Counted from the stretch's first letter, positions 1-8,877 are shown. The stretch: 64,000 nt of DNA from Sneathiella sp. P13V-1 (GCF_015143595.1 NZ_WYEU01000005.1:1-64000), one strand, 5' to 3'. Made by a program: numbers and translations. The notes: generated by a model from the letters alone, not told the origin.

Positions 1-3000
1 CGATGCCGGAAATGATGTTCTGCGCGGTGATAACGGTGCTGACACCATGTATGGTGGCCTAGGTAACGACGACATGCGCGGCGGCGGTGACGACGATCTG
101 ATGTATGGTGATGGCGACCATGACCTGATGTATGGTGACGGCGGTGCAGATACCATGTCAGGTGACGCAGGCAACGATCGTATGTTCGGCGGCACAGGTA
201 ATGACCTGATGTCAGGCGGCGAAGGCAACGATCGTATGTTCGGTGGAGACGGCAACGATTTGATCGTTGGTGGTTCCGGTAACGATGCTCTTTATGGTAA
301 TGACGGCGGCGACACCATGTCTGGTGGTACCGGCAACGACTTCATGGAAGGTGAAGCAGGCAATGACCTGATGTATGGCGGTGCAGATCACGACGCCATG
401 TATGGTGGAGGCGGTGCAGATACCATGTCAGGTGACGCAGGCAACGATCGTATGTTCGGCGGCACAGGTAATGACCTGATGTCAGGCGGCGAAGGCAACG
501 ACTTGATGATCGGTGGTGATGGAAATGACCGTATCTGGGGTGACGATGGCGCTGACAGCTTGGCTGGAAACGATGGCAACGATACTATAAATGGTGGCGA
601 CGGTGCCGATATTATGTACGGCGGTACTGGTAATGATGTTATGGGCGGCGGTGCCGGTAATGATGTCATGAACGGTGGTGCTGATGATGACCATATGTCT
701 GGTGGTTCCGGTAACGATCTGATGTTCGGTGAAGACGGCGCAGATACAATGGGTGGCGGTGAAGGTGCTGACACTATGTATGGCGGCGAAGGCGCTGATC
801 ACATGTCTGGTGGTGACAATGCTGACCTGATGTATGGCGGTATTGGTGACGATACAATTGCTGGCGGTGCCGGTGATGACGTGATGTATGGTGACGAAGG
901 CAATGACCGTATGCTAGGTGCTGCAGGTGCAGATACCATGTATGGCGGTGCCGACAGCGATACCATGTATGGCGGTACTGGTGATGACGTAATGTCAGGC
1001 GGCGAAGGTGCTGACCTGATGTATGGTCAAGCTGGTAACGACGATATGTCTGGTGGTGCCGGTGCCGATACCATGTATGGCGGTGTTGGTAGCGCTGACA
1101 CCATGAGCGGCGGTGAAGATGCTGACGTGATGTATGGTGACAATAACGCTTCTGCCTCTGTTGGCGATGACGATGTCATGTATGGCGATGCCGGTGATGA
1201 CAGCATGTATGGCGGTGGCGGAAACGACACCATGTATGGCGGCGAAGGTAATGACCTGATGGAAGGTGGCTTCGGATCTGACACAATGGATGGTGGCTCT
1301 GGTGAAGACACCCTACAAGGTGGCCGTGGTTCCGATGACATGGATGGTGGCTTCGGTGCTGACAGCATGACAGGTGATCGGGGTAACGACACAATGGATG
1401 GTAGCTTCGGCAACGATACACTATCCGGTGGCCGTGGTTCCGATGACATGGATGGTGGCGATGATGATGACCTGATGTATGGTGATCAAGGTGCCGATAC
1501 ACTATCCGGTGGCTTCGGTGACGATGTCATGTATGGCGGCAGCGGTGCTGACGACATGAATGGTGGCTTCGGTGACGATGTCATGTATGGCGGCAGCGGC
1601 GCTGACGACATGAATGGTGGCTTCGGTGACGATGTCATGTATGGCGGCAGCGGCGCTGACGACATGAATGGTGGCTTCGGTAACGATGACCTCTATGGTG
1701 GATCCGGTAACGATACGATGAGCGGAAGCTTCGGTAACGATCTGCTCCTCGGCGGTACAGGCGATGACAGCCTGAACGGTAGCTTCGATAACGATACGCT
1801 CGATGGCGGTGCCGGTTCTGACACGATGTCAGGTGGCAGCGATGACGATGTCATCCGTTGGACAGCATCTGAAAATGCGGCTGGTGATGCCGACATCGCG
1901 GATGGTGGTTTCGATACGGATACTTTGGAATTGTACTTCACAGCGGCAGAGTTTGCGGCAAATGAAGATGCAATCGCTGAGTTCGCCAACCGTGTAGAAG
2001 CTGGTCAGACAGCAACATTGGATATCGATGGACGTACAATTACTGCTTCCAATATCGAAAATGTAGCGGTCCATGTGGATGGTGTTGAAGTTCCAGTTCT
2101 TCTGGATGATGCCTTCACAACGGACGAAGATACTGATCTTGCTGCTTCTATCGTAACCGGTCAGGCCCCAACTTGGGATCAGGACTTCATTCCAAATGAC
2201 GGTGATACAGTCTTTAACGCACCTGGTGCGGTGACATTGACTGTTCCTCTGTCAGGTGTGATGTCTCCGATCACGTTTGCTGCGGGTGACTGGTCACCAG
2301 CGGGTGCCGGTATCTGGACATTGGATCTTCTGGATGGTTCCGATAATTACGGTACGCTGACATTCGATGCTTCGAATGAAGAAAGCGCGACTGTAAGCCT
2401 GGATATTCCTGACGCAGCTAACTCTGCATGGGAGCCAATGGATGATGATGGCGATGTAGGGACAGTTGTCTTTAACTACTCTGCTGATGTCGAAGGTACA
2501 GAGAGTGCGACAGTGACCATTAATGTGAACGGTGTAAATGATGCGCCGGTTGCAGAAAATGATGTGGTCATTACGAACACACTCGAAACCATCTACATTC
2601 CAAAATCAGCTCTGTTGGCAAATGACAGTGATGTGGACGAAACTGATGTGCTCTCTGTTGAAAGCGTGACAACGCCAGCAGTTGATTTCGATGATGACTT
2701 CGTATCCCTGCCAGGTGACAACCGTATCGTGAACGGAAGTTTCGAAGATCTGTCTACTGCTGATGTGAACGTACAGCACGGTAGCAGCTGGGCAACATAT
2801 CACAGCCTGCCAGGTTGGAATGTTGATACATTAGCCTCCAACGCTCCGATCGAACTGCAGTTCGGTGGAACAGGTGGTCAGAATGCTCAGGACGGTAATA
2901 CGAAGATGGAAATCGACTCTCATGATGAGGGCGGATACACATCAAGTAATGCTCACGTCTATCAGGATGTTCCAACAACTCCAGGTGAGAAACTGACACT

Positions 3001-3712
3001 TAGCTTCTGGTACTCACCACGGACAACAACAACAACGAACGGTGTTGAAGTCTACTGGAATGGCGTACTGATCGACTCCTTGTCTGGTAACGTCCCAGGA
3101 TGGCAGGAATTCACTTATGAGGTTGATGCTGACGCTGTAGACAGCACTACACGCCTCGAATTCCGTGGCCTACCAGCAGAAGATACACAGGGCGGTTATA
3201 TCGATAACGTCTATGTTGGGGATCGTGACTTCGATTACACAGCGACTGACGGTGATGCAACAGATGACGCAAGTGTAGATGTTCAATACCAGGTTGGTGG
3301 TGAACTGATCGGTGGTGATGCAAATGAGATTATCATCAGTGGTGACGGTGGCGACACTCTCCGCGGTAACGACGGTGACGATACTCTGATCGGTGCGGCT
3401 GGTGATGATGTCCTGATCGGTGGCGATGGCGCGGATACGCATACATACACAGATGCGGCAACAGACGGTGAAGATGTGATCCTTGGGTTCGATGAAACTG
3501 AAGACACAATTGATCTGGATGCTCTGTTCGATGATCTGGGTATTGCGGATGCAAATCGTGAAGGTATGTTGGAAATCACTGACATTGGTGATGATACGAA
3601 GATTGAAATCACCGGTGTTTCCGGCTTCTCCATCACACTGGAAGATGTTGATCTGGATACAACAGACGTTGCAGATATTAAGAATGCAATTATCGTAAGC
3701 GACGAAAGCTAA
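1..3712 (+). CDS. Giant secreted RTX calcium-binding protein, 5'-truncated by the window
   Basis: The reading frame is already open at base 2 and encodes RTX repeats before the first in-window Met at 47, so the real start lies upstream. From that Met (1221 residues), about 65 nonapeptide units of GGxGxDxUx type fill residues 1-605; they bind calcium and fold as a parallel beta-roll in this family. Next come a beta-rich segment (605-690), a VCBS-like segment (690-830), a cadherin-like domain starting near NDAPVAEND (about 830), a lectin-like or DUF642-like segment starting at NGSFE (about 891-1055), a short second RTX block (about 1085-1130), and an acidic, hydrophobic-poor tail typical of type I secretion signals. 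It is probably exported by an ABC/MFP/TolC machine to the surface or medium; no such genes are in the window. An adhesin or S-layer-like role is inference only. The U position of the repeats is mostly Met, which is unusual. Confidence 0.9.
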   Translation, partial: DAGNDVLRGDNGADTMYGGLGNDDMRGGGDDDLMYGDGDHDLMYGDGGADTMSGDAGNDRMFGGTGNDLMSGGEGNDRMFGGDGNDLIVGGSGNDALYGNDGGDTMSGGTGNDFMEGEAGNDLMYGGADHDAMYGGGGADTMSGDAGNDRMFGGTGNDLMSGGEGNDLMIGGDGNDRIWGDDGADSLAGNDGNDTINGGDGADIMYGGTGNDVMGGGAGNDVMNGGADDDHMSGGSGNDLMFGEDGADTMGGGEGADTMYGGEGADHMSGGDNADLMYGGIGDDTIAGGAGDDVMYGDEGNDRMLGAAGADTMYGGADSDTMYGGTGDDVMSGGEGADLMYGQAGNDDMSGGAGADTMYGGVGSADTMSGGEDADVMYGDNNASASVGDDDVMYGDAGDDSMYGGGGNDTMYGGEGNDLMEGGFGSDTMDGGSGEDTLQGGRGSDDMDGGFGADSMTGDRGNDTMDGSFGNDTLSGGRGSDDMDGGDDDDLMYGDQGADTLSGGFGDDVMYGGSGADDMNGGFGDDVMYGGSGADDMNGGFGDDVMYGGSGADDMNGGFGNDDLYGGSGNDTMSGSFGNDLLLGGTGDDSLNGSFDNDTLDGGAGSDTMSGGSDDDVIRWTASENAAGDADIADGGFDTDTLELYFTAAEFAANEDAIAEFANRVEAGQTATLDIDGRTITASNIENVAVHVDGVEVPVLLDDAFTTDEDTDLAASIVTGQAPTWDQDFIPNDGDTVFNAPGAVTLTVPLSGVMSPITFAAGDWSPAGAGIWTLDLLDGSDNYGTLTFDASNEESATVSLDIPDAANSAWEPMDDDGDVGTVVFNYSADVEGTESATVTINVNGVNDAPVAENDVVITNTLETIYIPKSALLANDSDVDETDVLSVESVTTPAVDFDDDFVSLPGDNRIVNGSFEDLSTADVNVQHGSSWATYHSLPGWNVDTLASNAPIELQFGGTGGQNAQDGNTKMEIDSHDEGGYTSSNAHVYQDVPTTPGEKLTLSFWYSPRTTTTTNGVEVYWNGVLIDSLSGNVPGWQEFTYEVDADAVDSTTRLEFRGLPAEDTQGGYIDNVYVGDRDFDYTATDGDATDDASVDVQYQVGGELIGGDANEIIISGDGGDTLRGNDGDDTLIGAAGDDVLIGGDGADTHTYTDAATDGEDVILGFDETEDTIDLDALFDDLGIADANREGMLEITDIGDDTKIEITGVSGFSITLEDVDLDTTDVADIKNAIIVSDES
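140..231 (+). repeat. 92-bp exact direct repeat, copy 1 (copy 2 at 410-501)
   Basis: Bases 140-231 and 410-501 are identical by direct reading. The 270-bp offset equals 90 codons or ten nonapeptides, so the copies stay in frame and in register. This indicates recent duplication or gene conversion within the RTX array. Confidence 0.9.
410..501 (+). repeat. 92-bp exact direct repeat, copy 2
   Basis: Identical to 140-231. The match ends where copy 1 continues with an R-M codon pair and copy 2 with an L-M pair. Confidence 0.9.
1508..1669 (+). repeat. Three tandem copies of a 54-bp unit in the RTX array
   Basis: Units at 1508-1561, 1562-1615 and 1616-1669 each encode 18 residues, two RTX nonapeptides ending in ADDMN. 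Units 2 and 3 are identical; unit 1 differs by one silent base. Such near-perfect tandem copies are prone to slippage, so copy number may vary between strains and may be collapsed in short-read assemblies. Confidence 0.9.
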
Positions 3713-3738
3713 TTTCTAAGCTTAGATAATTCCAACAG

Positions 3739-3765
3739 AAAAGCCCGGCATTGCCGGGCTTTTTG
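3739..3765 (+). terminator. Rho-independent terminator of the RTX gene
   Basis: An 8-bp GC-rich stem (AGCCCGGC / GCCGGGCT) with a three-base loop is followed by five T's, 30 bases after the RTX stop codon. Confidence 0.85.
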
Positions 3766-3847
3766 CTGTTTGGGTCAGAATTATTCTGGTCTAATAGGGC
3801 GTCGGGTTTTATGATCCGGATTAAGGATTAAGAGACAGGGTTTCCAG

Positions 3848-4129
3848 ATGCCAAAAAATGCAGGTTCATTGATTGTCAAACTTCTGATCGGATCGTTTCT
3901 GGTCGGTTGGATGCTTACATGGTTTGACATTACGCCACTGGAACTCCTAGAAGATCTGACAGGCACTATCGGTGAGATTTACTCATTGGCCCTAAACACT
4001 GTTCGCTGGGCGGCGGATTACATACTGCTCGGCGCTGTGATTGTGATCCCGATCTGGGCGATTGTCGCTCTTGTGAATTATGCACAGGAAAAAAGTCGCC
4101 AGAAAAGCAAACCTCGTAGCGACGACTAA
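3848..4129 (+). CDS. Small two-helix inner-membrane protein, DUF6460-like
   Basis: A 93-residue protein with two hydrophobic segments (about residues 8-28 and 58-80) and a basic, charged C-terminus. The order of first helix, a short FDITPLELL-type segment, then a second helix resembles the DUF6460 family of alphaproteobacteria as I remember it. Function is unknown. It has its own gap after the RTX terminator and ends one base before the stop codon of the convergent DksA-like gene, so the two genes abut tail to tail. Confidence 0.65.
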   Translation: MPKNAGSLIVKLLIGSFLVGWMLTWFDITPLELLEDLTGTIGEIYSLALNTVRWAADYILLGAVIVIPIWAIVALVNYAQEKSRQKSKPRSDD

Positions 4130-4459
4130 TTATTTAGACGCACATCCAACACAGATAGCTGTGCTTGGATCTAACTCCAGTCGCTTGTCTGGGATTTCTT
4201 CATCACAAGAGACGCAGTAGCCATAATCCCCTTCTTTCAGGCGGATAAGGGCCGCTTCAATTCGGCTAAGCTCATTGTGACGCCGCCGTTCTGTTTCCTG
4301 GGCCATGGCTTGTACTTGTAAGGCGTCCATTCGGGAGAGACGACCCACTCGGCTTTGGTCAAGCTCGACCGGATCACTATCACTTTCGGTTGCTTCAAGA
4401 AGTGCGATGAGTTCCTGTTTGCGATTTAGTAATAAGGTCCTTGCCTTTTGGTCGTCCAT
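4130..4459 (-). CDS. DksA/TraR-family C4 zinc-finger protein
   Basis: A 109-residue protein. An N-terminal coiled-coil-like region (about 1-75, rich in E, R and Q) is followed by a C4 zinc finger YCVSC...ICVGC (about 82-107). DksA/TraR proteins enter the RNA polymerase secondary channel and modulate initiation, often with ppGpp. At 109 residues it is shorter than classical DksA (about 150), so it is probably one of the short paralogues rather than the main DksA. The GFA-family gene lies 61 bases upstream on the same strand and may be co-transcribed. Confidence 0.8.
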   Translation of the reverse strand: MDDQKARTLLLNRKQELIALLEATESDSDPVELDQSRVGRLSRMDALQVQAMAQETERRRHNELSRIEAALIRLKEGDYGYCVSCDEEIPDKRLELDPSTAICVGCASK

Positions 4460-4520
4460 GATGTGCCCAATTCATAGAATGAACAAAGAGCTTAAAACAG
4501 AAACTCACCGTAGGTTAAGT

Positions 4521-4925
4521 TTATTTTTCCGGGATGTAGTCGCCTTCAAATTGAGGAAGACCATCGTTAATCTCATACCAATCCGGTTTTGAGGCTGTGT
4601 GGATATGGGCCATAGGGCGAATTTTCGGGTCATCATCCAGGGCAGAGGCTGCAACAACATAGATATCTCCTATCGTTAAATCACCGAGTGATGTGCCGCA
4701 ATGAGGGCAAAAACAGCGTTCGTGCTTCCAGTCTGGCCCCGGGTTGATCTTAGCAATTTGTTCTGCACCTTGGCTGATATGGAGGTCATCTGCCTTGCCA
4801 ATCAGAACCGCCGAGAACACGCCAGCGGCTTTACGGCAGCGGGAGCAATGGCAATAACTGAGAGAAGAGGGCTCCCCCGTGATTTCAAATTTTATAGTGC
4901 CGCAGAGGCAACTGCCCGTGATCAT
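4521..4925 (-). CDS. GFA/CENP-V family zinc protein
   Basis: A 134-residue protein with the cysteine pattern of the glutathione-dependent formaldehyde-activating fold: CLCG near residue 6, CHCSRC near 25-30 and CPHCG near 93-97. These cysteines bind zinc in the family. Most members have no proven substrate, and sequence alone does not show formaldehyde or glutathione chemistry here. The ATG at 4925 has a GGGATAG-type ribosome binding site. It lies directly upstream of the DksA-like gene. Confidence 0.75.
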   Translation of the reverse strand: MITGSCLCGTIKFEITGEPSSLSYCHCSRCRKAAGVFSAVLIGKADDLHISQGAEQIAKINPGPDWKHERCFCPHCGTSLGDLTIGDIYVVAASALDDDPKIRPMAHIHTASKPDWYEINDGLPQFEGDYIPEK

Positions 4926-4998
4926 GTTTCTATCCCTTAGCTAATCAAAAGAGAACATAACATGAACAAAATGTGTGTGTAAACAAATAGAGCTATAA

Positions 4999-5032
4999 AA
5001 AAAGCCGACTGAATTGCTCCAGTCGGCTTTTG
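4999..5032 (-). terminator. Rho-independent terminator of korAB
   Basis: A perfect 10-bp stem (AAAGCCGACT / AGTCGGCTTT) with a 10-base loop. Read on the minus strand, the hairpin ends in a run of T's, 22 bases after the korB stop. Confidence 0.85.
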
Positions 5033-5053
5033 ATTTTGTTGTGTGGCTTGCGC

Positions 5054-6073
5054 TTATTTAACTTCCCAAATATGTCCTGCACGGAGCACCGCATCGAGAG
5101 AAGGTTTGTCCGCTGATTTTTGCGCTTCCATCTGATCGATGACATCTTGTTCGTAAGTATGTGCAGGGTCACAATAGAGAACACCGAAAGCGGTTGGGAA
5201 ATCTTCCCCTCCCATATCCGCAAGCATGGTTGCCAGCATACGGTTTCTTTCGTCATGCACCAGAATATCAGCTTCGGTAACGCCGTCTTCTCCGATTGTC
5301 ACAACTTCCAGAGAGAGTGACTGAGTGTTCAGACGAAGGCCTTTGTTTTTCTCTGCACCGAAGATAAGTGGCTGCCCGTGTTCAACATGGATCTGACGAT
5401 CCGCCGCTGTTTTACGGTTAAGAATATCTTCAAAGACTTCGTCGTTATAAACGATACAGTTTTGAAGGATTTCTATTAAGGAAGTTCCTTGATGCTCATG
5501 AGCACGGGTCAGGATGACAGGCAAATCCTTCTGTGTATCGTAACCACGGGCAACGAAGCGTCCACCTGCGCCCAGACCAAAGACACAGGGCTTAAGCGGG
5601 GTGTCAACTGAGCCTGTCGGTGAGGATGGTGTCTTCAAGCCAACTTGGGAAGTTGGTGAATATTGACCCTTCGTCAGACCGTAAATCTCGTTATTACATA
5701 GCAGGATTTGCATGTTCACATTGCGGCGCAATACATGAAGCATGTGGTTGCCGCCGATGCTGAAGCCATCACCATCACCAGTGACCAGCCAAACATCAAG
5801 CTCTGGGTTGGTCATCTTGATGCCTGTTGCAAAGGCCGGCGCACGTCCGTGAATAGTGTGGAAGCCGTATGTGGACATGTAGTAAGGGAAGCGGGACGAG
5901 CAGCCGATACCGGATACAAATACGTAGTTTTCTTTCGGTACGTCCAATGCTGGCAATGTCCGTTGCACGGCTTTCAGGATCGCATAGTCACCGCAACCAG
6001 GGCACCAGCGGACTTCCTGATCAGAGGCAAAATCGGCTGGTTTCAGATTTTCGTTTTTGGCAATTACATTCAT
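5054..6073 (-). CDS. korB: 2-oxoglutarate:ferredoxin oxidoreductase, beta subunit
   Basis: A 339-residue thiamine-diphosphate subunit. It has CPGCGD (C24, C27, candidate iron-sulfur ligands), and GDGD at 99-102 followed by NNEIYG (127-132), the TPP/Mg motif. With KorA it oxidatively decarboxylates a 2-oxoacid, most likely 2-oxoglutarate, to the acyl-CoA, passing electrons to ferredoxin. I chose the ATG at 6073: it follows the korA stop by one base, has a GGAGAG site inside the end of korA, and the upstream in-frame extension does not look like family sequence. Subunit sizes resemble the two-subunit KorAB of actinobacteria. The exact 2-oxoacid is not proven by sequence. Confidence 0.9.
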   Translation of the reverse strand: MNVIAKNENLKPADFASDQEVRWCPGCGDYAILKAVQRTLPALDVPKENYVFVSGIGCSSRFPYYMSTYGFHTIHGRAPAFATGIKMTNPELDVWLVTGDGDGFSIGGNHMLHVLRRNVNMQILLCNNEIYGLTKGQYSPTSQVGLKTPSSPTGSVDTPLKPCVFGLGAGGRFVARGYDTQKDLPVILTRAHEHQGTSLIEILQNCIVYNDEVFEDILNRKTAADRQIHVEHGQPLIFGAEKNKGLRLNTQSLSLEVVTIGEDGVTEADILVHDERNRMLATMLADMGGEDFPTAFGVLYCDPAHTYEQDVIDQMEAQKSADKPSLDAVLRAGHIWEVK

Positions 6074-6074
6074 C

Positions 6075-7946
6075 TTAACTCTCCAGCGCTGCGTCAATTG
6101 CGGCTTCAATTTCTGCAATTTTGAACGGCTGACCCGTAACCTTGGTAACCGGCACTGCATCCAGCAGATATTGGTCGCGCAGGACTGTCTTCAATTGGCC
6201 ATCGTTCATTTCAGGAACGATAACCTTGTCATAACCTTCCAGCAATTCGCCCAGGTTGGCGGGAAGTGGCCATAGGTGGCGGATGTGGATATGAGCAACA
6301 TCCTTGTTCTGAGCACGTTTGTTGTCGACAGCACGGCTAATTGGACCATAAGTGGAACCCCAACCAACAACAGCAAGTTTACCGCCCTCATTTCCCTGTT
6401 CCGGTTTGGCAGCAGGAATGTCTTTGGCGATGCCAAGAATTTTATCACGGCGCAAATCTGTCATGCGTTGGTGGTTTTCCGGATCATAGGAAATATGACC
6501 AGAGCCATCCGCTTTTTCAATACCGCCGATACGGTGCTCAAGTCCTGCGGTGCCTGGGACGGCCCAGTTACGGGCGAGTGTTTCAGGATCCCGCTTAAAC
6601 GGCGCAAAGCCTTCTGCTTCGGTTGTGTGTTTCACATCGAAGCGCTCGCGCTCACTTAAGTTAGGAATGAGCCATGGTTCCGCCGCATTACCGATATACC
6701 CGTCAGTAAGAAGCATAACGGGTGTCATGTATTTTGTCGCAAGACGGCAGGCCTCGATGGCGACCTCAAAGCAGTCACCTGGTCCATGTGCGGCAAGAAC
6801 AACAAGCGGTGCATCACCGTTGCGGCCGTAAACGGACTGATACAGGTCAGACTGCTCTGTCTTTGTTGGAAGGCCGGTTGACGGTCCCGCACGCTGTGAG
6901 TTGACGATAACCAGTGGTAGCTCAGTTGAAATCGCGAGGCCAATTGCTTCCCCTTTAAGGGCAATACCTGGTCCTGATGAAGAAGTGATGCCAAGGGCGC
7001 CTGCATAGGATCCGCCGATGGCGGAGCAGATCGCTGCGATTTCGTCTTCTGCCTGGAATGTTTTCACGCCAAACTGCTTCATCTTTGCAAGAGAATGCAA
7101 AACAGGAGAAGCTGGCGTAATCGGATAAGAGCCAAAGAAGATGTCGAGACCAGCAAGCTCAGCGCCTGCAACTAATCCCCATGCCAGGGCTTCGCCGCCT
7201 GTTACTGTTCGGTAAACACCTTTTGGCATTTCTGCTGGGGCCACTGCAAACAGCCCTACACTGTCACCAAGTTCAGCGGCTTCACCATAAACATGACCCG
7301 CATTCAATGCGGCAATGTTGGCGTCAGCAATTTCAGGGCGCTTGGCAAATTTGGTTTTCAGCCAGTTTGTCGTGTCTTCACGGTCGCGGCCGTAAATCCA
7401 ATAAACAAGACCCAGAACCCAGAAGTTTTTACAACGTAGACCTTCTTTCTGGGAGAGGCCAAATTCTTTAACCGATTCCAGAACATTTTTTGTAATGTCG
7501 ATAGAAAGCACGCGATAAGGATCAAGGGAGCCATCTTCAAGTGGATTGCTGTCGTAACCAGCTTTTTTTAAGTTTCTATCCGTGAAAGCGCCTTCATCGA
7601 TAATGAGCGCTCCACCCGGTTTTAAGCGGTCGATATTCACTTTCAAAGCGGCAGGGTTCAACGCGACAAGCACATTTGGATCATCGCCATGTGTTTCAAT
7701 GTGGCGCGAGCCGAAGTTGATCTGAAAGGCGGAAACACCGAATGTCGTTCCCACAGGTGCCCGGATTTCTGCGGGAAAATCCGGGAATGTTGCCAGATCA
7801 TTGCCCGCGAAGGCAGTTGTATCTGTAAATCTGCTACCAGTGATTTGGATGCCGTCACCGGAATCGCCTGCAAAACGGATAACAACGCTAGGGACGTTGA
7901 CCCGATCCTGTGTCGCTTCGGCGACAGAATTTCTTGCTTCGCTCAA
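6075..7946 (-). CDS. korA: 2-oxoglutarate:ferredoxin oxidoreductase, fused gamma-alpha subunit
   Basis: A 623-residue protein. The gamma domain comes first (FAGDSGDGIQITG near residue 24, to about 200) and the alpha domain follows (SYPITPASP near 265, then pyrimidine-binding and transketolase C-like regions). There is no cysteine-rich ferredoxin domain, so the iron-sulfur cluster must sit in KorB. The start is TTG at 7946; the frame has a stop six codons upstream and no ATG in between. korB follows immediately. The 275 AT-rich bases upstream (7947-8221) must hold the korAB promoter, but I could not pick convincing -35/-10 boxes. Confidence 0.9.
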   Translation of the reverse strand: MSEARNSVAEATQDRVNVPSVVIRFAGDSGDGIQITGSRFTDTTAFAGNDLATFPDFPAEIRAPVGTTFGVSAFQINFGSRHIETHGDDPNVLVALNPAALKVNIDRLKPGGALIIDEGAFTDRNLKKAGYDSNPLEDGSLDPYRVLSIDITKNVLESVKEFGLSQKEGLRCKNFWVLGLVYWIYGRDREDTTNWLKTKFAKRPEIADANIAALNAGHVYGEAAELGDSVGLFAVAPAEMPKGVYRTVTGGEALAWGLVAGAELAGLDIFFGSYPITPASPVLHSLAKMKQFGVKTFQAEDEIAAICSAIGGSYAGALGITSSSGPGIALKGEAIGLAISTELPLVIVNSQRAGPSTGLPTKTEQSDLYQSVYGRNGDAPLVVLAAHGPGDCFEVAIEACRLATKYMTPVMLLTDGYIGNAAEPWLIPNLSERERFDVKHTTEAEGFAPFKRDPETLARNWAVPGTAGLEHRIGGIEKADGSGHISYDPENHQRMTDLRRDKILGIAKDIPAAKPEQGNEGGKLAVVGWGSTYGPISRAVDNKRAQNKDVAHIHIRHLWPLPANLGELLEGYDKVIVPEMNDGQLKTVLRDQYLLDAVPVTKVTGQPFKIAEIEAAIDAALES

Positions 7947-8221
7947 CTTTTCACTCGCTTCTCATTCTTTACTGCGTTTTGCACTGTTCCGTTTAATAAG
8001 CTCGTGGAGAAAGCCATTCTATGACGTGAATCAAGCGCAAAGGCACCAACTTGCAAATGTGTAAGCCTATTTATGCCGCAGCCTTGATCATGCTGCCACA
8101 AAAAACGTCACTCCGCCATTTACAAGTACATATATGCGTACTCTGATTTGGAATTCAAATATATTTATTCTGATATTTTTGTAAATAAAATAAAAACACA
8201 GAAATAAAGTGTGCTATTATT

Positions 8222-8821
8222 TTATTGCGGCTCTAAACCTTCTTTGAGAAGGCGTACAAAAAACCGTCCAATTTGTTCCGGCGTCTGCCCCCCGGCACGA
8301 TACCAGCTGCTGGACCAGTTAAGGGAACCCAGAAGGCTCAATCGGATCAAAGTTGGATCTACATCTTCTGGTAAAGGAAGAGCTTCAATCAGGTCCATGA
8401 AGAGCGCATCGTAGCGGTCACGTTTCTCAACCAGACGGATGCGAAGGGCAGGGGCCGTTCTGGAAATATCCGCACATAGCAGGATTGAGAAATTATTTCC
8501 GCCAAAAAGGGTTTCCATATGTGCCGCGGCGGCGAGATACAAGCGCTCCCACGGGTCTTCAATGCCACTAATTGCTTTCAGGACGGCTTCTGCAATCAGC
8601 CGAGTGCCTTCTTCATAGGTGGCAATGATCAGGTCGTCTTTGGAGGGGAAATGATAATACATGGAGCCAGCGAGCATTCCCGCTTCTCTCGCAATATCTC
8701 GCATCGACGTGGCGTCATATCCCCTTTGATTAAAAAGGTGTGCCGCTGCCGCCATTAATTCCTGGCGTCTATTGTCACTTCGATGCGGGTGATCTTCGTT
8801 TTTTCCCTGTTTACCTGCCAC
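8222..8821 (-). CDS. TetR/AcrR-family transcriptional regulator
   Basis: A 199-residue regulator. The N-terminal helix-turn-helix (about residues 18-62, TSMRDIAREAG...MYYHFPSKDDL) is the TetR signature; the rest is a ligand-binding all-helical domain. The start is GTG at 8821, supported by GGGG five bases upstream. It reads toward korAB, 275 bases away, and sits downstream of the AsmA-like gene. The ligand is unknown; control of korAB, of itself, or of acyl-CoA genes are all possible. Confidence 0.85.
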   Translation of the reverse strand: MAGKQGKNEDHPHRSDNRRQELMAAAAHLFNQRGYDATSMRDIAREAGMLAGSMYYHFPSKDDLIIATYEEGTRLIAEAVLKAISGIEDPWERLYLAAAAHMETLFGGNNFSILLCADISRTAPALRIRLVEKRDRYDALFMDLIEALPLPEDVDPTLIRLSLLGSLNWSSSWYRAGGQTPEQIGRFFVRLLKEGLEPQ

Positions 8822-8851
8822 GTGTTCCCCAATCCCCTAACGAACAGTTGT

Positions 8852-8877
8852 TATATATAAGGTTATGCACCTTAACC
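8852..8877 (-). promoter_or_regulatory. Candidate promoter and operator of the TetR gene
   Basis: On the minus strand a TATATAA box (about 8852-8858) lies about 30 bases upstream of the GTG start. Next to it, 8859-8877 holds two overlapping imperfect palindromes: AAGGT-N5-ACCTT and GGTTA-N7-TAACC. This is where an autoregulating TetR would be expected to bind. Short arms like these can occur by chance. Confidence 0.3.

Noticed and set aside
388-1449. Long Ser/Pro-rich open frames on the minus strand under the RTX array
   Set aside because: They are the mirror of the repetitive Gly/Asp codons, have no ribosome binding site or independent composition, and repeat with the same period.
1-1860. 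CRISPR-like regular repeats
   Set aside because: The periodicity is 27 bp with no unique spacers, and it is explained by in-frame coding of RTX nonapeptides.
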